Origin: Bacteroides ovatus
GTDB lineage: Bacteria > Bacteroidota > Bacteroidia > Bacteroidales > Bacteroidaceae
DNA length: 64,000 nucleotides
Direction of reading: 5' to 3'
Assembly: GCF_001314995.1 (NCBI RefSeq)
Contig: NZ_CP012938.1
Location: 2,046,001-2,110,000 of the forward strand
A program made the position numbers and the translations under genes. This document shows, one piece after another, positions 1 through 8,885 of the stretch (its first letter is position 1; each line of letters begins with the position of its first letter). A model generated the notes under the pieces. It was not told the origin of the DNA and searched no databases. It worked only from the letters and a program-made list of their open reading frames with translations.

Positions 1-1284
1 TTTCAGCAAGGGGACGAGGGATACACCTTGTATGTCTGAAGGAATCTCTGCTCCTGCCAATTCGAGGAAGGTAGGTGCATAATCGATGTTCTGAACCATT
101 TCGGTGATGTCGCCCCTACGGTCGAATCCTTTCGGCAGACGCATGATGAGTGGTGTACGCATGGATTCTTCGTACATGAAACGTTTGTCGAACCAACCGT
201 GTTCGCCCATGTAGAATCCTTGGTCGGAAGTATAGACAACAAGTGTGTTATCCAGTAATCCTTTCTCTTTCAGGTAGTCGAGTACACGACCAACATTGTC
301 GTCCAGCGACTTCACCGTCTTCATATAATCGCGCATATAACGCTGAAATTTCCAGTTGGCTAGTTCCTTGCCTTGCAGGTTCTGTTTATAGAAGTCGTCT
401 ATTATTGGGGTGTAGAATTTGTCCCATGCAGCACGTTGTGCTTCATCCATACGACCAATATATTTCTCATATAAGGATTTCAGACGGGTCTTTTTGTCGG
501 GACGAAGCATTTTGAGGTCATAAATCATGTCCATGTCTTTCATAATACTCATCTCTTGTGCGGCAGCGGCAGGGCGTCCTTCGTAATCGTCAAAGAAATT
601 GTCCGGTAGCGGGAAGGTTTTATCTTCGTACAAAGCCAGGTTGCAAGTATCTGCCAACCAATTACGGTGAATAGCCTTATGGTGAATCAAAAGACAGAAA
701 GGTTTCTCCGGATTGCGTTTGTTTTCTATCCAGTCAATGGCGTCGTCAGTGATAAGGTTCGTGATATATCCATGTTTTTGGATAGTGTCATTGTTCTGTG
801 TGATGAAATCCGGATTGTAGTAGTCGCCTTGTCCGGGGACAATCTGCCAGTAATCAAAACCGGAAGGCAAACTTTCAAGATGCCATTTACCTACCAGTGC
901 TGTCTGATAACCGATTTTCTGCAACAGCTTCGGAAAAGTCTGTTGCGAACTGTCGAATACGCAAGTGGTATTATCATAGAATTTATTAGCACAACTATGT
1001 TTACCTGTTATCATGCAGGCACGACTAGGACCGCTTAATGAATTGGCTACAAAACTTTGAGTAAAGCGTACACCATCGGCAGCAATACGGTCGAGATTGG
1101 GTGTTTCCATGTAGCGTGTGTCATAACAGCTCATCATTTGAGCTGTGTGGTCGTCTGTCATAATGTAGACGATATTCAAAGGTTTCTGTTCCACAGGCTT
1201 TTGCTTGTTTGAACAGGAAGCAAAGGAAGCTACAGCTGCTACTCCTGCAAAAGGAAAGAATAAGTTTGGTTGCAATTTTTCCAT
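1..1284 (-). CDS. Sulfatase (S1 family, serine type), partial at left edge
   Basis: This lipoprotein sulfatase hydrolyses sulfate esters, probably on a sulfated glycan. Translation from the ATG at 1284 gives 428 codons with no stop before the window edge, so the C-terminus is missing. The signal peptide ends in a lipobox at C24. A metal-binding IVYIMTDDH segment follows, then S84-G-P-S-R88 continuing to a T-G pair. That is the sulfatase signature with Ser rather than Cys as the residue converted to formylglycine, so a radical-SAM maturase (anSME) would be needed. Later motifs GKWHLE and TSDQGFYMGEHGWFDKR fit the family. It resembles N-acetylglucosamine-6-O-sulfatases (S1_11-like), but the subfamily is a guess. 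It has its own promoter box and lies downstream of a SusC/SusD pair, from which a hairpin separates it. Confidence 0.9.
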   Translation of the reverse strand, partial: MEKLQPNLFFPFAGVAAVASFASCSNKQKPVEQKPLNIVYIMTDDHTAQMMSCYDTRYMETPNLDRIAADGVRFTQSFVANSLSGPSRACMITGKHSCANKFYDNTTCVFDSSQQTFPKLLQKIGYQTALVGKWHLESLPSGFDYWQIVPGQGDYYNPDFITQNNDTIQKHGYITNLITDDAIDWIENKRNPEKPFCLLIHHKAIHRNWLADTCNLALYEDKTFPLPDNFFDDYEGRPAAAAQEMSIMKDMDMIYDLKMLRPDKKTRLKSLYEKYIGRMDEAQRAAWDKFYTPIIDDFYKQNLQGKELANWKFQRYMRDYMKTVKSLDDNVGRVLDYLKEKGLLDNTLVVYTSDQGFYMGEHGWFDKRFMYEESMRTPLIMRLPKGFDRRGDITEMVQNIDYAPTFLELAGAEIPSDIQGVSLVPLLK

Positions 1285-1312
1285 AAAACAACTTTATATT
1301 AGATTGTAGTGA

Positions 1313-1320
1313 CAAAGGTA
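1313..1320 (-). promoter_or_regulatory. Bacteroides -7 box for the sulfatase
   Basis: Read on the minus strand the box is TACCTTTG, matching the Bacteroides TAnnTTTG -7 consensus. It lies 28 bp before the sulfatase ATG, so the sulfatase can be transcribed separately from the upstream SusC/SusD genes. No clear -33 element was seen. Confidence 0.5.
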
Positions 1321-1486
1321 GAGCCCCGTCAACAAAATCCATGTTCACAAATAACCAATTAATTTCCAATATTCTCCATTTCTACCTGTTTCAGAAAGAA
1401 AAATGGTAAAAACACGATTTACAGCTCATTCCCAATCCTGCAAATCCAAGAAAATATATACAACGATTTCTATTTATAAAAGAAAA

Positions 1487-1526
1487 CCCGAATGAAGAGC
1501 AGAAACACTCCTCCTCTGCATTCGGG
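1487..1526 (-). terminator. Intrinsic terminator after SusD
   Basis: Arms CCCGAATG (1487-1494) and CATTCGGG (1519-1526) pair, with further pairing inside. On the minus strand the hairpin is followed by TTTTCTTTTA. It lies 33 bp after the SusD stop codon and would end the susC-susD transcript before the sulfatase promoter. Confidence 0.7.
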
Positions 1527-1558
1527 AAATCTAAAACAACCTATTATAACTACTATTT

Positions 1559-3385
1559 TTAATAGCCGAAGTTATTTTCCGTAATAGCTATATTAGTATT
1601 CATTTCATCACGCGGAATGGGGAACAACAGATTCTTTTTCAAAAAAGTCTCATCATTCAAATTTCCATTATTATAAATGCGTTCTCCCCAAACTCCCGTT
1701 GCATTAGGATTATTTTCCTGCCACTTTTTAGTTATTGAGTGATTATTATTCACAGTAAGTGCTTTTTTCAAATATTCAGTTCCACGTAAACGCATCATTT
1801 GATACATTTCAGTTTCACCGGCACCTTCAAAAAGTCTTTCAAAGAATATCTTTTCACGTACTTGCTCCTTTGTTAATGTTGATTCCCATTTGGCTGGTTG
1901 TGCCGAAACCTTAATTCCTGACTTACGTGCACGTGCCAACACGATATCTGCTGTATTAATTGCATCGTCTTTTCTATCCAATTCATTATAGACATCAGCC
2001 AACATCAATAATAAATCTGCATAACGATATAAAATTAGATTCTTATGACTGGCAATACCGGCCATATTCATATCAAAAGCTTTTGCAAAATGAGGCCATG
2101 CTGCTCTTTCTCCTGTCCTACCCGCCGCAGTACATACATTCAAAAAATCCTTCAATCCTTTGCGATATTTCTCATCAAATTTGGTTTCATCATTTGTGAT
2201 AGCCAAAATTTCATCCGCACTCGGATTCTCTTTATTAGTCAATAACTCATAAGGAATTCTACCAACTAACAACTTGTTATTTTTCCAACCTGCAGGTTTT
2301 ATACCGCTATCATAAGTGAAATAAGGATATTCATAAGTAGAGTCACGGGCAGACGGTACAGGCTCTACTTGAGCTACAGGTCCGACATTGTTTGTACATT
2401 TTCTCCATTTTGCCATAAATGTAGTCTCAATACGAGGATCTCCCCAATAGGTTCCCGCAAAGAAATCATAAAATGCTTTCGTACACTTCACTCTATGAAA
2501 GCTCTTACCATACGATGATGCAGCAGGATTAAACACCCAAGATCCTCTGTTAAAAGAAGACAAGTCACCATTCACTTGAAATCCCAGTTGAAATATAGAC
2601 TCTTTAGAACCTTTAATCTTATCAACAAATAAATTAGAAAATTTCGATTCCAGATCATATTTACCTTTCACTCCTTCAAAATAGGTCTTTGCCTTTTCCC
2701 AAGCCGTAGCATCACCCAAACAGCCTAAAGTGTGATATAACTTACCTAAATATGCTTCTGCAGCCCATTTGGTTGGAAATCCGTCAGAATTTGTTTCCGG
2801 CAAATATTTCGCAGCAAATTCCAAGTCAGTCCGTACCACATCCAGCACCTCTGAACGCGGGGAACGAGGTACAGCTACGCCGTCATGAGAAGAAGGGGTT
2901 GTCTTCAAGGGTACATCTCCCCAACATATTGCAAGGTTATAATAAGATAAAGCACGCAAGAAACGAGCCTCTGCAGCCATTTCGTCTTTATCCTCTAAAG
3001 AAGTGCTTTCCACATTGGCTATAAATGCATTCGTTTCATTAATCACTTTATACATTACATACCATGCATTTGTCAACAAATCATCTGTATAGTCACATTG
3101 CAGCCATCCACACATATCATTTGTATTTCCATTAGTTTGAGCCCATCCGAAACCACTATATCGTACAGGAACTTCTTGCCAATGCTGACCATATCCTCCA
3201 CTAGTCAATGCAAAATAACCATAGCATCCATATAATGCTGCACGCGCCTTTTCAGAAGTAGAAAACTGAATTTGTGTATTCAAAGTATATTGCGGATCTT
3301 CATCTAACCACGATTCACAAGAAGCCAACAATAAGCAGCTTGCCAATAATAATATATAGGTTAATTTTTTCATTTTCATAATCAT
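1559..3385 (-). CDS. SusD/RagB family outer-membrane lipoprotein
   Basis: SusD-type proteins are surface lipoproteins that form the lid of a SusC transporter and hold the glycan or peptide substrate. The 608-residue product has a signal peptide with a lipobox at C23 (LASC), then an acidic stretch (ESWLDEDPQ) typical of surface-exposed Bacteroides lipoproteins. Helical TPR-like segments around EARFLRALSYYNLAICWG (about residues 140-158) and the C-terminal FPIPRDEMNTN motif are SusD hallmarks. The start is 10 bp after the SusC stop, so the two are co-transcribed and form one importer. The substrate cannot be read from sequence; the neighbouring sulfatase hints at a sulfated glycan. Confidence 0.95.
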   Translation of the reverse strand: MIMKMKKLTYILLLASCLLLASCESWLDEDPQYTLNTQIQFSTSEKARAALYGCYGYFALTSGGYGQHWQEVPVRYSGFGWAQTNGNTNDMCGWLQCDYTDDLLTNAWYVMYKVINETNAFIANVESTSLEDKDEMAAEARFLRALSYYNLAICWGDVPLKTTPSSHDGVAVPRSPRSEVLDVVRTDLEFAAKYLPETNSDGFPTKWAAEAYLGKLYHTLGCLGDATAWEKAKTYFEGVKGKYDLESKFSNLFVDKIKGSKESIFQLGFQVNGDLSSFNRGSWVFNPAASSYGKSFHRVKCTKAFYDFFAGTYWGDPRIETTFMAKWRKCTNNVGPVAQVEPVPSARDSTYEYPYFTYDSGIKPAGWKNNKLLVGRIPYELLTNKENPSADEILAITNDETKFDEKYRKGLKDFLNVCTAAGRTGERAAWPHFAKAFDMNMAGIASHKNLILYRYADLLLMLADVYNELDRKDDAINTADIVLARARKSGIKVSAQPAKWESTLTKEQVREKIFFERLFEGAGETEMYQMMRLRGTEYLKKALTVNNNHSITKKWQENNPNATGVWGERIYNNGNLNDETFLKKNLLFPIPRDEMNTNIAITENNFGY

Positions 3386-3395
3386 TTATTGTAAA

Positions 3396-6300
3396 TTAAA
3401 AAGTTACATTCAAGCCAAACACAAAAGAACGCATATTTGGAAAAGCATTCATATCAACACCCCGACGCAGACCATCAAATGCAAAGCTATTTACTTCCGG
3501 ATCATATCCACTATAATTGGTAATAACAAATGCATTCTTCACTGAAGCAAAAATGCTGGTATTCTGGAACCCGATCTTAGTCATCCACGCTTTAGGCAAA
3601 ATATAATTCAACGTAATATCTGAGCAACGCAAATAACTTCCATCTTCTATATAACGATCATAAACAACTCCTTTTACATTTGAAGTAGACGACGGATATA
3701 AATTAGAACGATTCTCCGGAGTCCATGCATTATAATAAGCATCTTTTCTCAAGTTTCCAGCCTGCCTGGAAGGAGTCTGTTCATAACGAATATTTGTATT
3801 TAGAATATCATTACCATAAACACCTGTAAAGGAAGCAGAAAGAGAGATATTCTTCCATTCCAGACGTGTTTGGAAACCGTAGGTGAAATCAGGATTCGGA
3901 TCACCAATTACAGCCATATCATTAGCATCTACGACACCATCTTCATTCACATCCACACATTTAATATTACCAGCTGCCATATCATTTCCAACAGATGAAG
4001 TGTAATATTTTGTAGAACCATCCGACGAGATATATCCTACTTTGCCATCAACTACATCTTCTTCCTGAATAATTCCCTGTGTCTTATAACCGAAAAATAG
4101 TCCAGGAGCTTCACCTTCAATAAAAATATTTGCAGGTCCAAAATGATCGCCAATCGTCTTACCTAAATAGCCACGTACTCCTTTCAAAGAGCCTATATCG
4201 GAAACTTCCAAACCCAAATTTTCAATCGTAGTCTTATTGAAACCGATATTTCCGCCTACATTCCATTTCCACCCGTTACTACGAATGATATCAGCATTTA
4301 AACTAAACTCAAAACCTTTATTCAATAACGATCCTTCATTGATCATCACTGTTGCAAATCCACTGGAATATGGCAAAGCACGTTCAACCAACAAATCTTT
4401 TGTGTTTTTACGGTAATAGTCAAATGCACCATTCAGACGGCCATTAAAGAAACCAAAGTCAAGACCAGCATTCCACGAAGAAGTACGTTCCCACTTCAAG
4501 CCCTCATTTTGCAAACTTTTGATTTGCATAGACGTCAGTTTATTCCCATCTCCGTCAGCATAGTCCACCTTATTCTCATAAATAGATAACGACTGATATG
4601 GATCAATACCTTGATTGCCTGTCTCACCATAGCCCACACGTACCTTCAACTGACTTAACCAGTCGATGTTCTTCATATAAGCTTCCTGTTCCATACGCCA
4701 TGCTAATGAAAAAGACGGGAAATATGCCCAACGATTACCTTTTTTAAATTTACTGGATCCGTCAGCACGCAATGAAGCAGTTAACAAGTACTTATCATAA
4801 GCTGATAAATTAACACGCCCTAAATATGAAAGCAGTTGATAATCTTTTTGTATAGGCTGTTTCACATCCACTTTTCCTGCATTAGACAATCCTTTTGTAC
4901 GTAAGTCATAGATAGAAAAAGTATTACCTGAAACATTCTCTGTCAGAAAATGATATTCATCATAAGTGATACCCGCTGTTGCCGACAGACGAAAGTCCTT
5001 AGTCAAATCCATATTAAAGTTTAACAGGTTTTCCACCGTATAATTAGACTTATTGACATTACTGATTGCCAACAGACCTTTTACATTTTCTCCTGGAGGC
5101 AACTGAATCCCGTACCAACGTTTACGGTCATTTACTACAATATTTCCTCCTGCACGCAGACTATACGAGAAATATTTATTGATGTTCCAATTCAGATTCA
5201 AACTTCCGTTAAATGTTTTATCATTCGTAATATCATCGTAATCATTCACCCAACTAAAGACATTCATTTTTGATTCCAAAGCACCCGGATCATCATCAGG
5301 AACAATATAAGGAGCTGTATCAAGAACCGTACGAGCCAAAGATCCGGCAACGCCTCCGGTTGTATTGCCACCTGTCATCATGTCATTCTGCTTCAATGAA
5401 CCGCTCAATATCAAATTTAAAGTTACTTTCTTAGATAATTCAGCAGTTAAATTAGCACGTAAGTCACCTTGTTTTATTCCTGTATTTTCTACAATACCAT
5501 TAATATCTTTAAAATTACCGGAGATATAATATTTCATACCGGCAGTTCCTCCACTGACAGAAGCCGAGTAAATTTGTGAGAAAGCTGATGTATATGCCTC
5601 TTTTTGCCAGTTACGATAGGTAATGACCTTATATAATTCCGGATTATTCGGATCTGCCTGATAAGCGGATTCATTACCACTAAATACGTAACGCATTTCA
5701 CCATTAGGTTGCAAATAATATCGCGGTTGGTCCAATTTAGAATTAGTGTAATCGGCATACTCTTCCAAATTTAACATATCGTGCAAGTTACGTGCATTAG
5801 CTATCGTAAAGTTTGCTGTAACATTTACTTTTGCCTTTCCGGCCTTTCCTTTTTTTGTTGTAATAAGAATTACACCATTAGCACCACGAGAACCATAAAT
5901 CGCAGTAGCAGAAGCGTCTTTCAAGACGGTAATATCTTCAATATCATTAGGATTTATTGCACTCAACGGATCTTGAGCTATCTGGAAGTCACCACTTCCT
6001 ACAGCTGACTCGGCAAATTCACCAGTAGATGCTTGCGGTACATTATCAATCACATATAATGGCTGATTATCTCCACGTAATGAATTAGCACCACGAATAG
6101 TAACAGAAGAAGCAGCCCCCGGAGTAGACATTGAGGCTGTTACATTTAAACCTGCAATCTTACCTTGTAATAGTCCATCAATAGACACAGCTTTTGAAGC
6201 ATCATTCGCATCAGGACGAAGACTGGCAGTAGCACCTGTTAAATCGCTCTTTTTAGCTGTTCCATAACCGACAACGACTACTTCATCCAAATTTTGTGCA

Positions 6301-6611
6301 TCCTCTTTTAATTGAACATTAATTTTAGCCTGATTTCCAACCACTATTTCTTGTTTGGAATAACCGATAAAAGTAAAGATCAACACTGATTTTGAGTTTG
6401 GAACGGAAATGGAGAATTTTCCATCAATGTTGGTAATTGTCCCATTAGTAGTACCTTTTACTTGTACATTGACACCAGGCATACTTTCATTTAGAGCATC
6501 CACTACCTGTCCGGTAATGGTCTTTCCTTGTCCCATAGATTGCGCAGCAAACGCAAACAAGGCGATGAAACATAGCAGAAAAACTTTTAATAGGTTCTTC
6601 ATAGAAGTCAT
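3396..6611 (-). CDS. SusC/RagA family TonB-dependent outer-membrane transporter
   Basis: This is the outer-membrane barrel that imports the substrate captured by its SusD partner, energised by TonB. The 1071-residue protein has a signal peptide (about 1-28), a carboxypeptidase-regulatory-like domain (about 31-105), the SusC signature LDEVVVVGYGT (about 109-118), a plug ending near the SATAIYGSRGANGV motif, and a long barrel ending in ...FVFGLNVTF with a terminal aromatic residue. It has no N-terminal STN domain, so control through a FecR/ECF sigma partner is not expected. It is the first gene of the transcript; translation could start at M1 or M4. No dedicated regulator is adjacent: the genes upstream are transposase and toxin remnants. 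Confidence 0.96.
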   Translation of the reverse strand: MTSMKNLLKVFLLCFIALFAFAAQSMGQGKTITGQVVDALNESMPGVNVQVKGTTNGTITNIDGKFSISVPNSKSVLIFTFIGYSKQEIVVGNQAKINVQLKEDAQNLDEVVVVGYGTAKKSDLTGATASLRPDANDASKAVSIDGLLQGKIAGLNVTASMSTPGAASSVTIRGANSLRGDNQPLYVIDNVPQASTGEFAESAVGSGDFQIAQDPLSAINPNDIEDITVLKDASATAIYGSRGANGVILITTKKGKAGKAKVNVTANFTIANARNLHDMLNLEEYADYTNSKLDQPRYYLQPNGEMRYVFSGNESAYQADPNNPELYKVITYRNWQKEAYTSAFSQIYSASVSGGTAGMKYYISGNFKDINGIVENTGIKQGDLRANLTAELSKKVTLNLILSGSLKQNDMMTGGNTTGGVAGSLARTVLDTAPYIVPDDDPGALESKMNVFSWVNDYDDITNDKTFNGSLNLNWNINKYFSYSLRAGGNIVVNDRKRWYGIQLPPGENVKGLLAISNVNKSNYTVENLLNFNMDLTKDFRLSATAGITYDEYHFLTENVSGNTFSIYDLRTKGLSNAGKVDVKQPIQKDYQLLSYLGRVNLSAYDKYLLTASLRADGSSKFKKGNRWAYFPSFSLAWRMEQEAYMKNIDWLSQLKVRVGYGETGNQGIDPYQSLSIYENKVDYADGDGNKLTSMQIKSLQNEGLKWERTSSWNAGLDFGFFNGRLNGAFDYYRKNTKDLLVERALPYSSGFATVMINEGSLLNKGFEFSLNADIIRSNGWKWNVGGNIGFNKTTIENLGLEVSDIGSLKGVRGYLGKTIGDHFGPANIFIEGEAPGLFFGYKTQGIIQEEDVVDGKVGYISSDGSTKYYTSSVGNDMAAGNIKCVDVNEDGVVDANDMAVIGDPNPDFTYGFQTRLEWKNISLSASFTGVYGNDILNTNIRYEQTPSRQAGNLRKDAYYNAWTPENRSNLYPSSTSNVKGVVYDRYIEDGSYLRCSDITLNYILPKAWMTKIGFQNTSIFASVKNAFVITNYSGYDPEVNSFAFDGLRRGVDMNAFPNMRSFVFGLNVTF

Positions 6612-6679
6612 TTTTATAAATTATTAAATTTTAAAGATTAAAAAGCTCATTCCAGACTTTATTTGCTGAAATCCATACG

Positions 6680-6687
6680 CAAATATA
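6680..6687 (-). promoter_or_regulatory. -7 box for the susC-susD unit
   Basis: TATATTTG on the minus strand fits TAnnTTTG and lies 68 bp upstream of the SusC start, leaving a 5' leader of roughly 60 nt. No operator-like repeats were seen upstream of it. Confidence 0.5.
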
Positions 6688-6817
6688 GATGTGGTTACTA
6701 AATATGTATGTTCTATTTTTACTATAATTCTTCCATTTTTATCTAAAATCATCCATTTCATCGACAAATTGCGGTATTATAGACATTGTTGGACATCTTA
6801 CGAATCAAAAAAAGAAA

Positions 6818-6847
6818 GCGGAAGTATTCATTCCTGAATATTCCCGC
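6818..6847 (-). terminator. Intrinsic terminator after transposase remnant
   Basis: Arms 6818-6830 and 6835-6847 form a 13-bp stem with two mismatches around a 4-nt loop. On the minus strand the stem is followed by CTTTCTTTTTTTG. It terminates transcription arriving from the toxin-antitoxin and transposase remnant before the susC promoter. Confidence 0.75.
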
Positions 6848-6900
6848 CTCTTTTATATTTTATCCTAATATAACTACAACAATTTTCCTACGAAGATATA

Positions 6901-7449
6901 TTATAGGTTTTCTATATCAGAAGATTGAAGACCCGTGTATTTGATAATTGTATCAATGGATATTCCGTCCTCCCTCATCTTTCGAGCAATTTCAATTTGC
7001 TTCTTTTGCTCTCCTTTCTCCATCCCTTTCTCCATTCCTTCCTTTATTCCTTCTCTTATCCCTTCCTTTAGCCCTTCTTTCATCCCTTCTTCAGCCGCTT
7101 TTCTCCGCATCTCTTCGTTTTTACGCCGTTCATCCTCCTCTACGATTTGATTGACTCTATATCGATCTAATGCCTTATCATAAGCGATACGATTTTCTTC
7201 CGAAAGATCGGCAACTGCTACCAATCTCGCCAGATGTTCAAACACTTGTTCTTTCAAAGCATCCGGCATTCTATTCCAATTGCTCATATTCTTCAGTGCA
7301 TAAATCAATTTATCATATAATGTATGGCAGTCCGACAAGTCCTTTGTAAAATAAGGAAATTGCAAATAAATCTGCCGGAGATGCAGATTTACAATCTTCC
7401 CAGTATCACGGCCGGAAAGAACCGTATCCGTACGGAATTTAGCCTCCAA
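6901..7449 (-). pseudogene. C-terminal remnant of PD-(D/E)XK (Rpn-like) transposase
   Basis: The 182 residues match the C-terminal half of the Rpn/PDDEXK 'recombination-promoting nuclease / putative transposase' family: the segment around HLRQIYLQFPYFTKD, then helical DKLIYALKNM, SEENRIAYDKALDRYR, and a charged tail of repeated KEG/EKG units. The N-terminal nuclease domain, normally about 150-180 residues, is absent. The only in-frame start near the left boundary is a TTG eight bases after the stop of the upstream toxin-like gene, so the reading frame begins exactly where the other gene ends. This looks like a recombination junction that decapitated the transposase. It may still be translated as a short protein, but nuclease activity is not expected. 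Confidence 0.7.
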
Positions 7450-7456
7450 ATTTTCC

Positions 7457-8077
7457 TTACGGGTTTATATAGTTCATATCTAATTTACGAGGCAAAAAGA
7501 ACCCCTTTATACAATTAGGATTACGCACACATATCTGAATATGATTCTTTTCTCTAAACCCTGCGTCTGGATAGAGTTCAACACCTTCCCAAAATACACC
7601 TTTCACTGAATCAAATTCTCTTCCTGATACTTCTCTGTTAATCTGATGTGCCGTTTCAATAACTGCACAATCCAATCTGCGCAATAGCTTATCTTCAGAT
7701 ATTCCTATTGTAGAATTTGTAGGAAGAGAAATCCCTGTTACACGACATGTTTCCACAAGTACATTATAAGATTCCTTCAATTCACCTAAATACAATGAAT
7801 CTGTCAAGTCCATGCAGTATCCCAAATCAATAATAGCACCAATTACAGCTGGGCATTTAACAGATGAATGAGCTCTACCCATCATATCATTTGCATATTG
7901 CAATGCACGAAGCTCGTTGTTTTCCCAAAAATAGATTCCATGTCCCAGCCAATCATAATCATTAGTACTTGCAATTAGATCATCTTTACCTTCAATTATC
8001 TTATTTGCAATTGATTGATCACAACCATGAAAGCCAACAACAAGATTAGAACGACGTGAGTATAATGTTTCTTTCAT
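7457..8077 (-). CDS. Putative ADP-ribosyltransferase-fold toxin
   Basis: I do not recognise a named family with certainty. The 206-residue cytoplasmic protein has two blocks resembling ADP-ribosyltransferase NAD-binding motifs: F16-H17-G18 near the N-terminus and Y41-D-W-L-G-H-G-I-Y49-F50-W near residue 45, similar to the H...Y/GxYF pattern of DUF3990-type and related ART proteins. An acidic third catalytic residue could not be assigned. Its ATG overlaps the stop of a 49-codon gene by 4 bp (ATGA), so the two are translationally coupled, the usual layout of a type II toxin-antitoxin pair with the antitoxin first. The locus is flanked by a truncated transposase, which fits a mobile accessory gene. 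A non-toxic nucleotide-modifying enzyme is the main alternative. Confidence 0.55.
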   Translation of the reverse strand: MKETLYSRRSNLVVGFHGCDQSIANKIIEGKDDLIASTNDYDWLGHGIYFWENNELRALQYANDMMGRAHSSVKCPAVIGAIIDLGYCMDLTDSLYLGELKESYNVLVETCRVTGISLPTNSTIGISEDKLLRRLDCAVIETAHQINREVSGREFDSVKGVFWEGVELYPDAGFREKNHIQICVRNPNCIKGFFLPRKLDMNYINP

Positions 8078-8223
8078 CTATAAATTTTGGTAAGTTCACC
8101 TGATTTAGAGACTATTCCAGCTTTTTTTAGAAAAGATTGGGCATTCCTTTTATTAGCTGTAATTTTCTTCACTACCTCAACTCTAAGTTCTTCCCGAGTT
8201 TTTATTTTCTTTGTAGCAGTCAT
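8074..8223 (-). CDS. Small protein (49 aa), candidate antitoxin partner
   Basis: Reading from the ATG at 8223 gives 49 residues, beginning MTATKKIKTREELRVE and ending GELTKIYR. It is basic and probably helical. The C-terminal pattern AQSFLKKAGIVSKSGELTK resembles short Bacteroides proteins that accompany toxin-like genes. It has a strong ribosome-binding site (AAAGGAGG) 7 bp upstream and a TATCTTTG -7 box. Its TGA stop overlaps the ATG of the ART-like gene, so synthesis of the two should be tied. Function as an antitoxin is inferred only from size, order and coupling. Confidence 0.6.
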   Translation of the reverse strand: MTATKKIKTREELRVEVVKKITANKRNAQSFLKKAGIVSKSGELTKIYR

Positions 8224-8243
8224 TATATACCTCCTTTCTTGTA

Positions 8244-8251
8244 CAAAGATA
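8244..8251 (-). promoter_or_regulatory. -7 box for the toxin-antitoxin-like pair
   Basis: TATCTTTG on the minus strand lies 20 bp before the ATG of the 49-codon gene, with an AAAGGAGG ribosome-binding site between them. Confidence 0.55.
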
Positions 8252-8510
8252 ACTATTTAAATCCATAAACATAAAAAACAATCCCAAACTTTACGGATTT
8301 ATAGCCTTTTAAGTAAGCCGTCTCCCTTTCAATTCCTCCAAACAAACAAGAGAAATGTTCTTTTTTTCAGATTAAGAAAGAAAACAAAACTGTTGAAGAT
8401 GGGAATCCGGAATTAAAAGCATCCATATTATCACATATATATGCATATTACTGCCACAATACAGCATATATTTTCAGATAATATGCGTTTTCTTTAAAGA
8501 AATAAATGAT

Positions 8511-8598
8511 TTTCCTCGGTGAGCAATAAGCCATTCCTCGGTGAGGAACACATCCTTCCTCACCGAGAAAGCCTTCCATACTCACCGACCAAGTTATA
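8511..8598. repeat. Four 22-bp units with quasi-palindromic centres (array A)
   Basis: Units start at 8511, 8533, 8555 and 8577, exactly 22 bp apart. Their centres are TTCCTCGGTGAGCA, TTCCTCGGTGAGGAA, TTCCTCACCGAGAAA and TACTCACCGACC. The first two show the motif in one orientation and the last two in the other. The second is a near-perfect dyad. A perfect palindrome (8489-8502) lies about one more period upstream. No protein coding explains this. Confidence 0.75.
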
Positions 8599-8885
8599 AA
8601 AGCCCTTGGAAAAGCCCGTTTATAGGCTAGTTCATCATCATATACGCACCAAAAAAGAATGATAAAACAAACTACATACGGGCAAACAGTAAGCATATAG
8701 ATAGCAATACAGAGGAATTATTTATTTTTAGACAGGAATTATCCAGGATAACAAACAATCCTACATTCTTTCATCCAAAATGCAGAGCGTTTTTTCCTTC
8801 ACCACAAACAAGTGACTGATATATTAAAAACAGAAAGAATAGAATATACCCTTTTTCAGATCAGCACATTTCTAATCCCATCCTT

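Larger units (their letters stand above)
8224..8885. other. 662-bp intergenic region
   Basis: No convincing gene is present; an 82-codon open frame at 8448-8696 (minus) has no family features and runs through repeats. The stretch holds the promoter of the small gene (8244-8251), a perfect 14-bp palindrome TTTCTTTAAAGAAA (8489-8502) and a four-unit 22-bp array (8511-8598). The rest is AT-rich with nothing recognisable. Confidence 0.6.

Noticed and set aside
7021..7100. DNA minisatellite
   Set aside because: The repetition encodes the KEG/EKG-rich tail common to this transposase family, so it is explained by coding sequence.
8511..8598. CRISPR array
   Set aside because: The 22-bp units are contiguous with no constant repeat plus unique spacers, and no cas genes are present.
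8448..8696. 82-codon open frame on the minus strand in the intergenic region
   Set aside because: No ribosome-binding site or family features, and it runs through the 22-bp repeat array.
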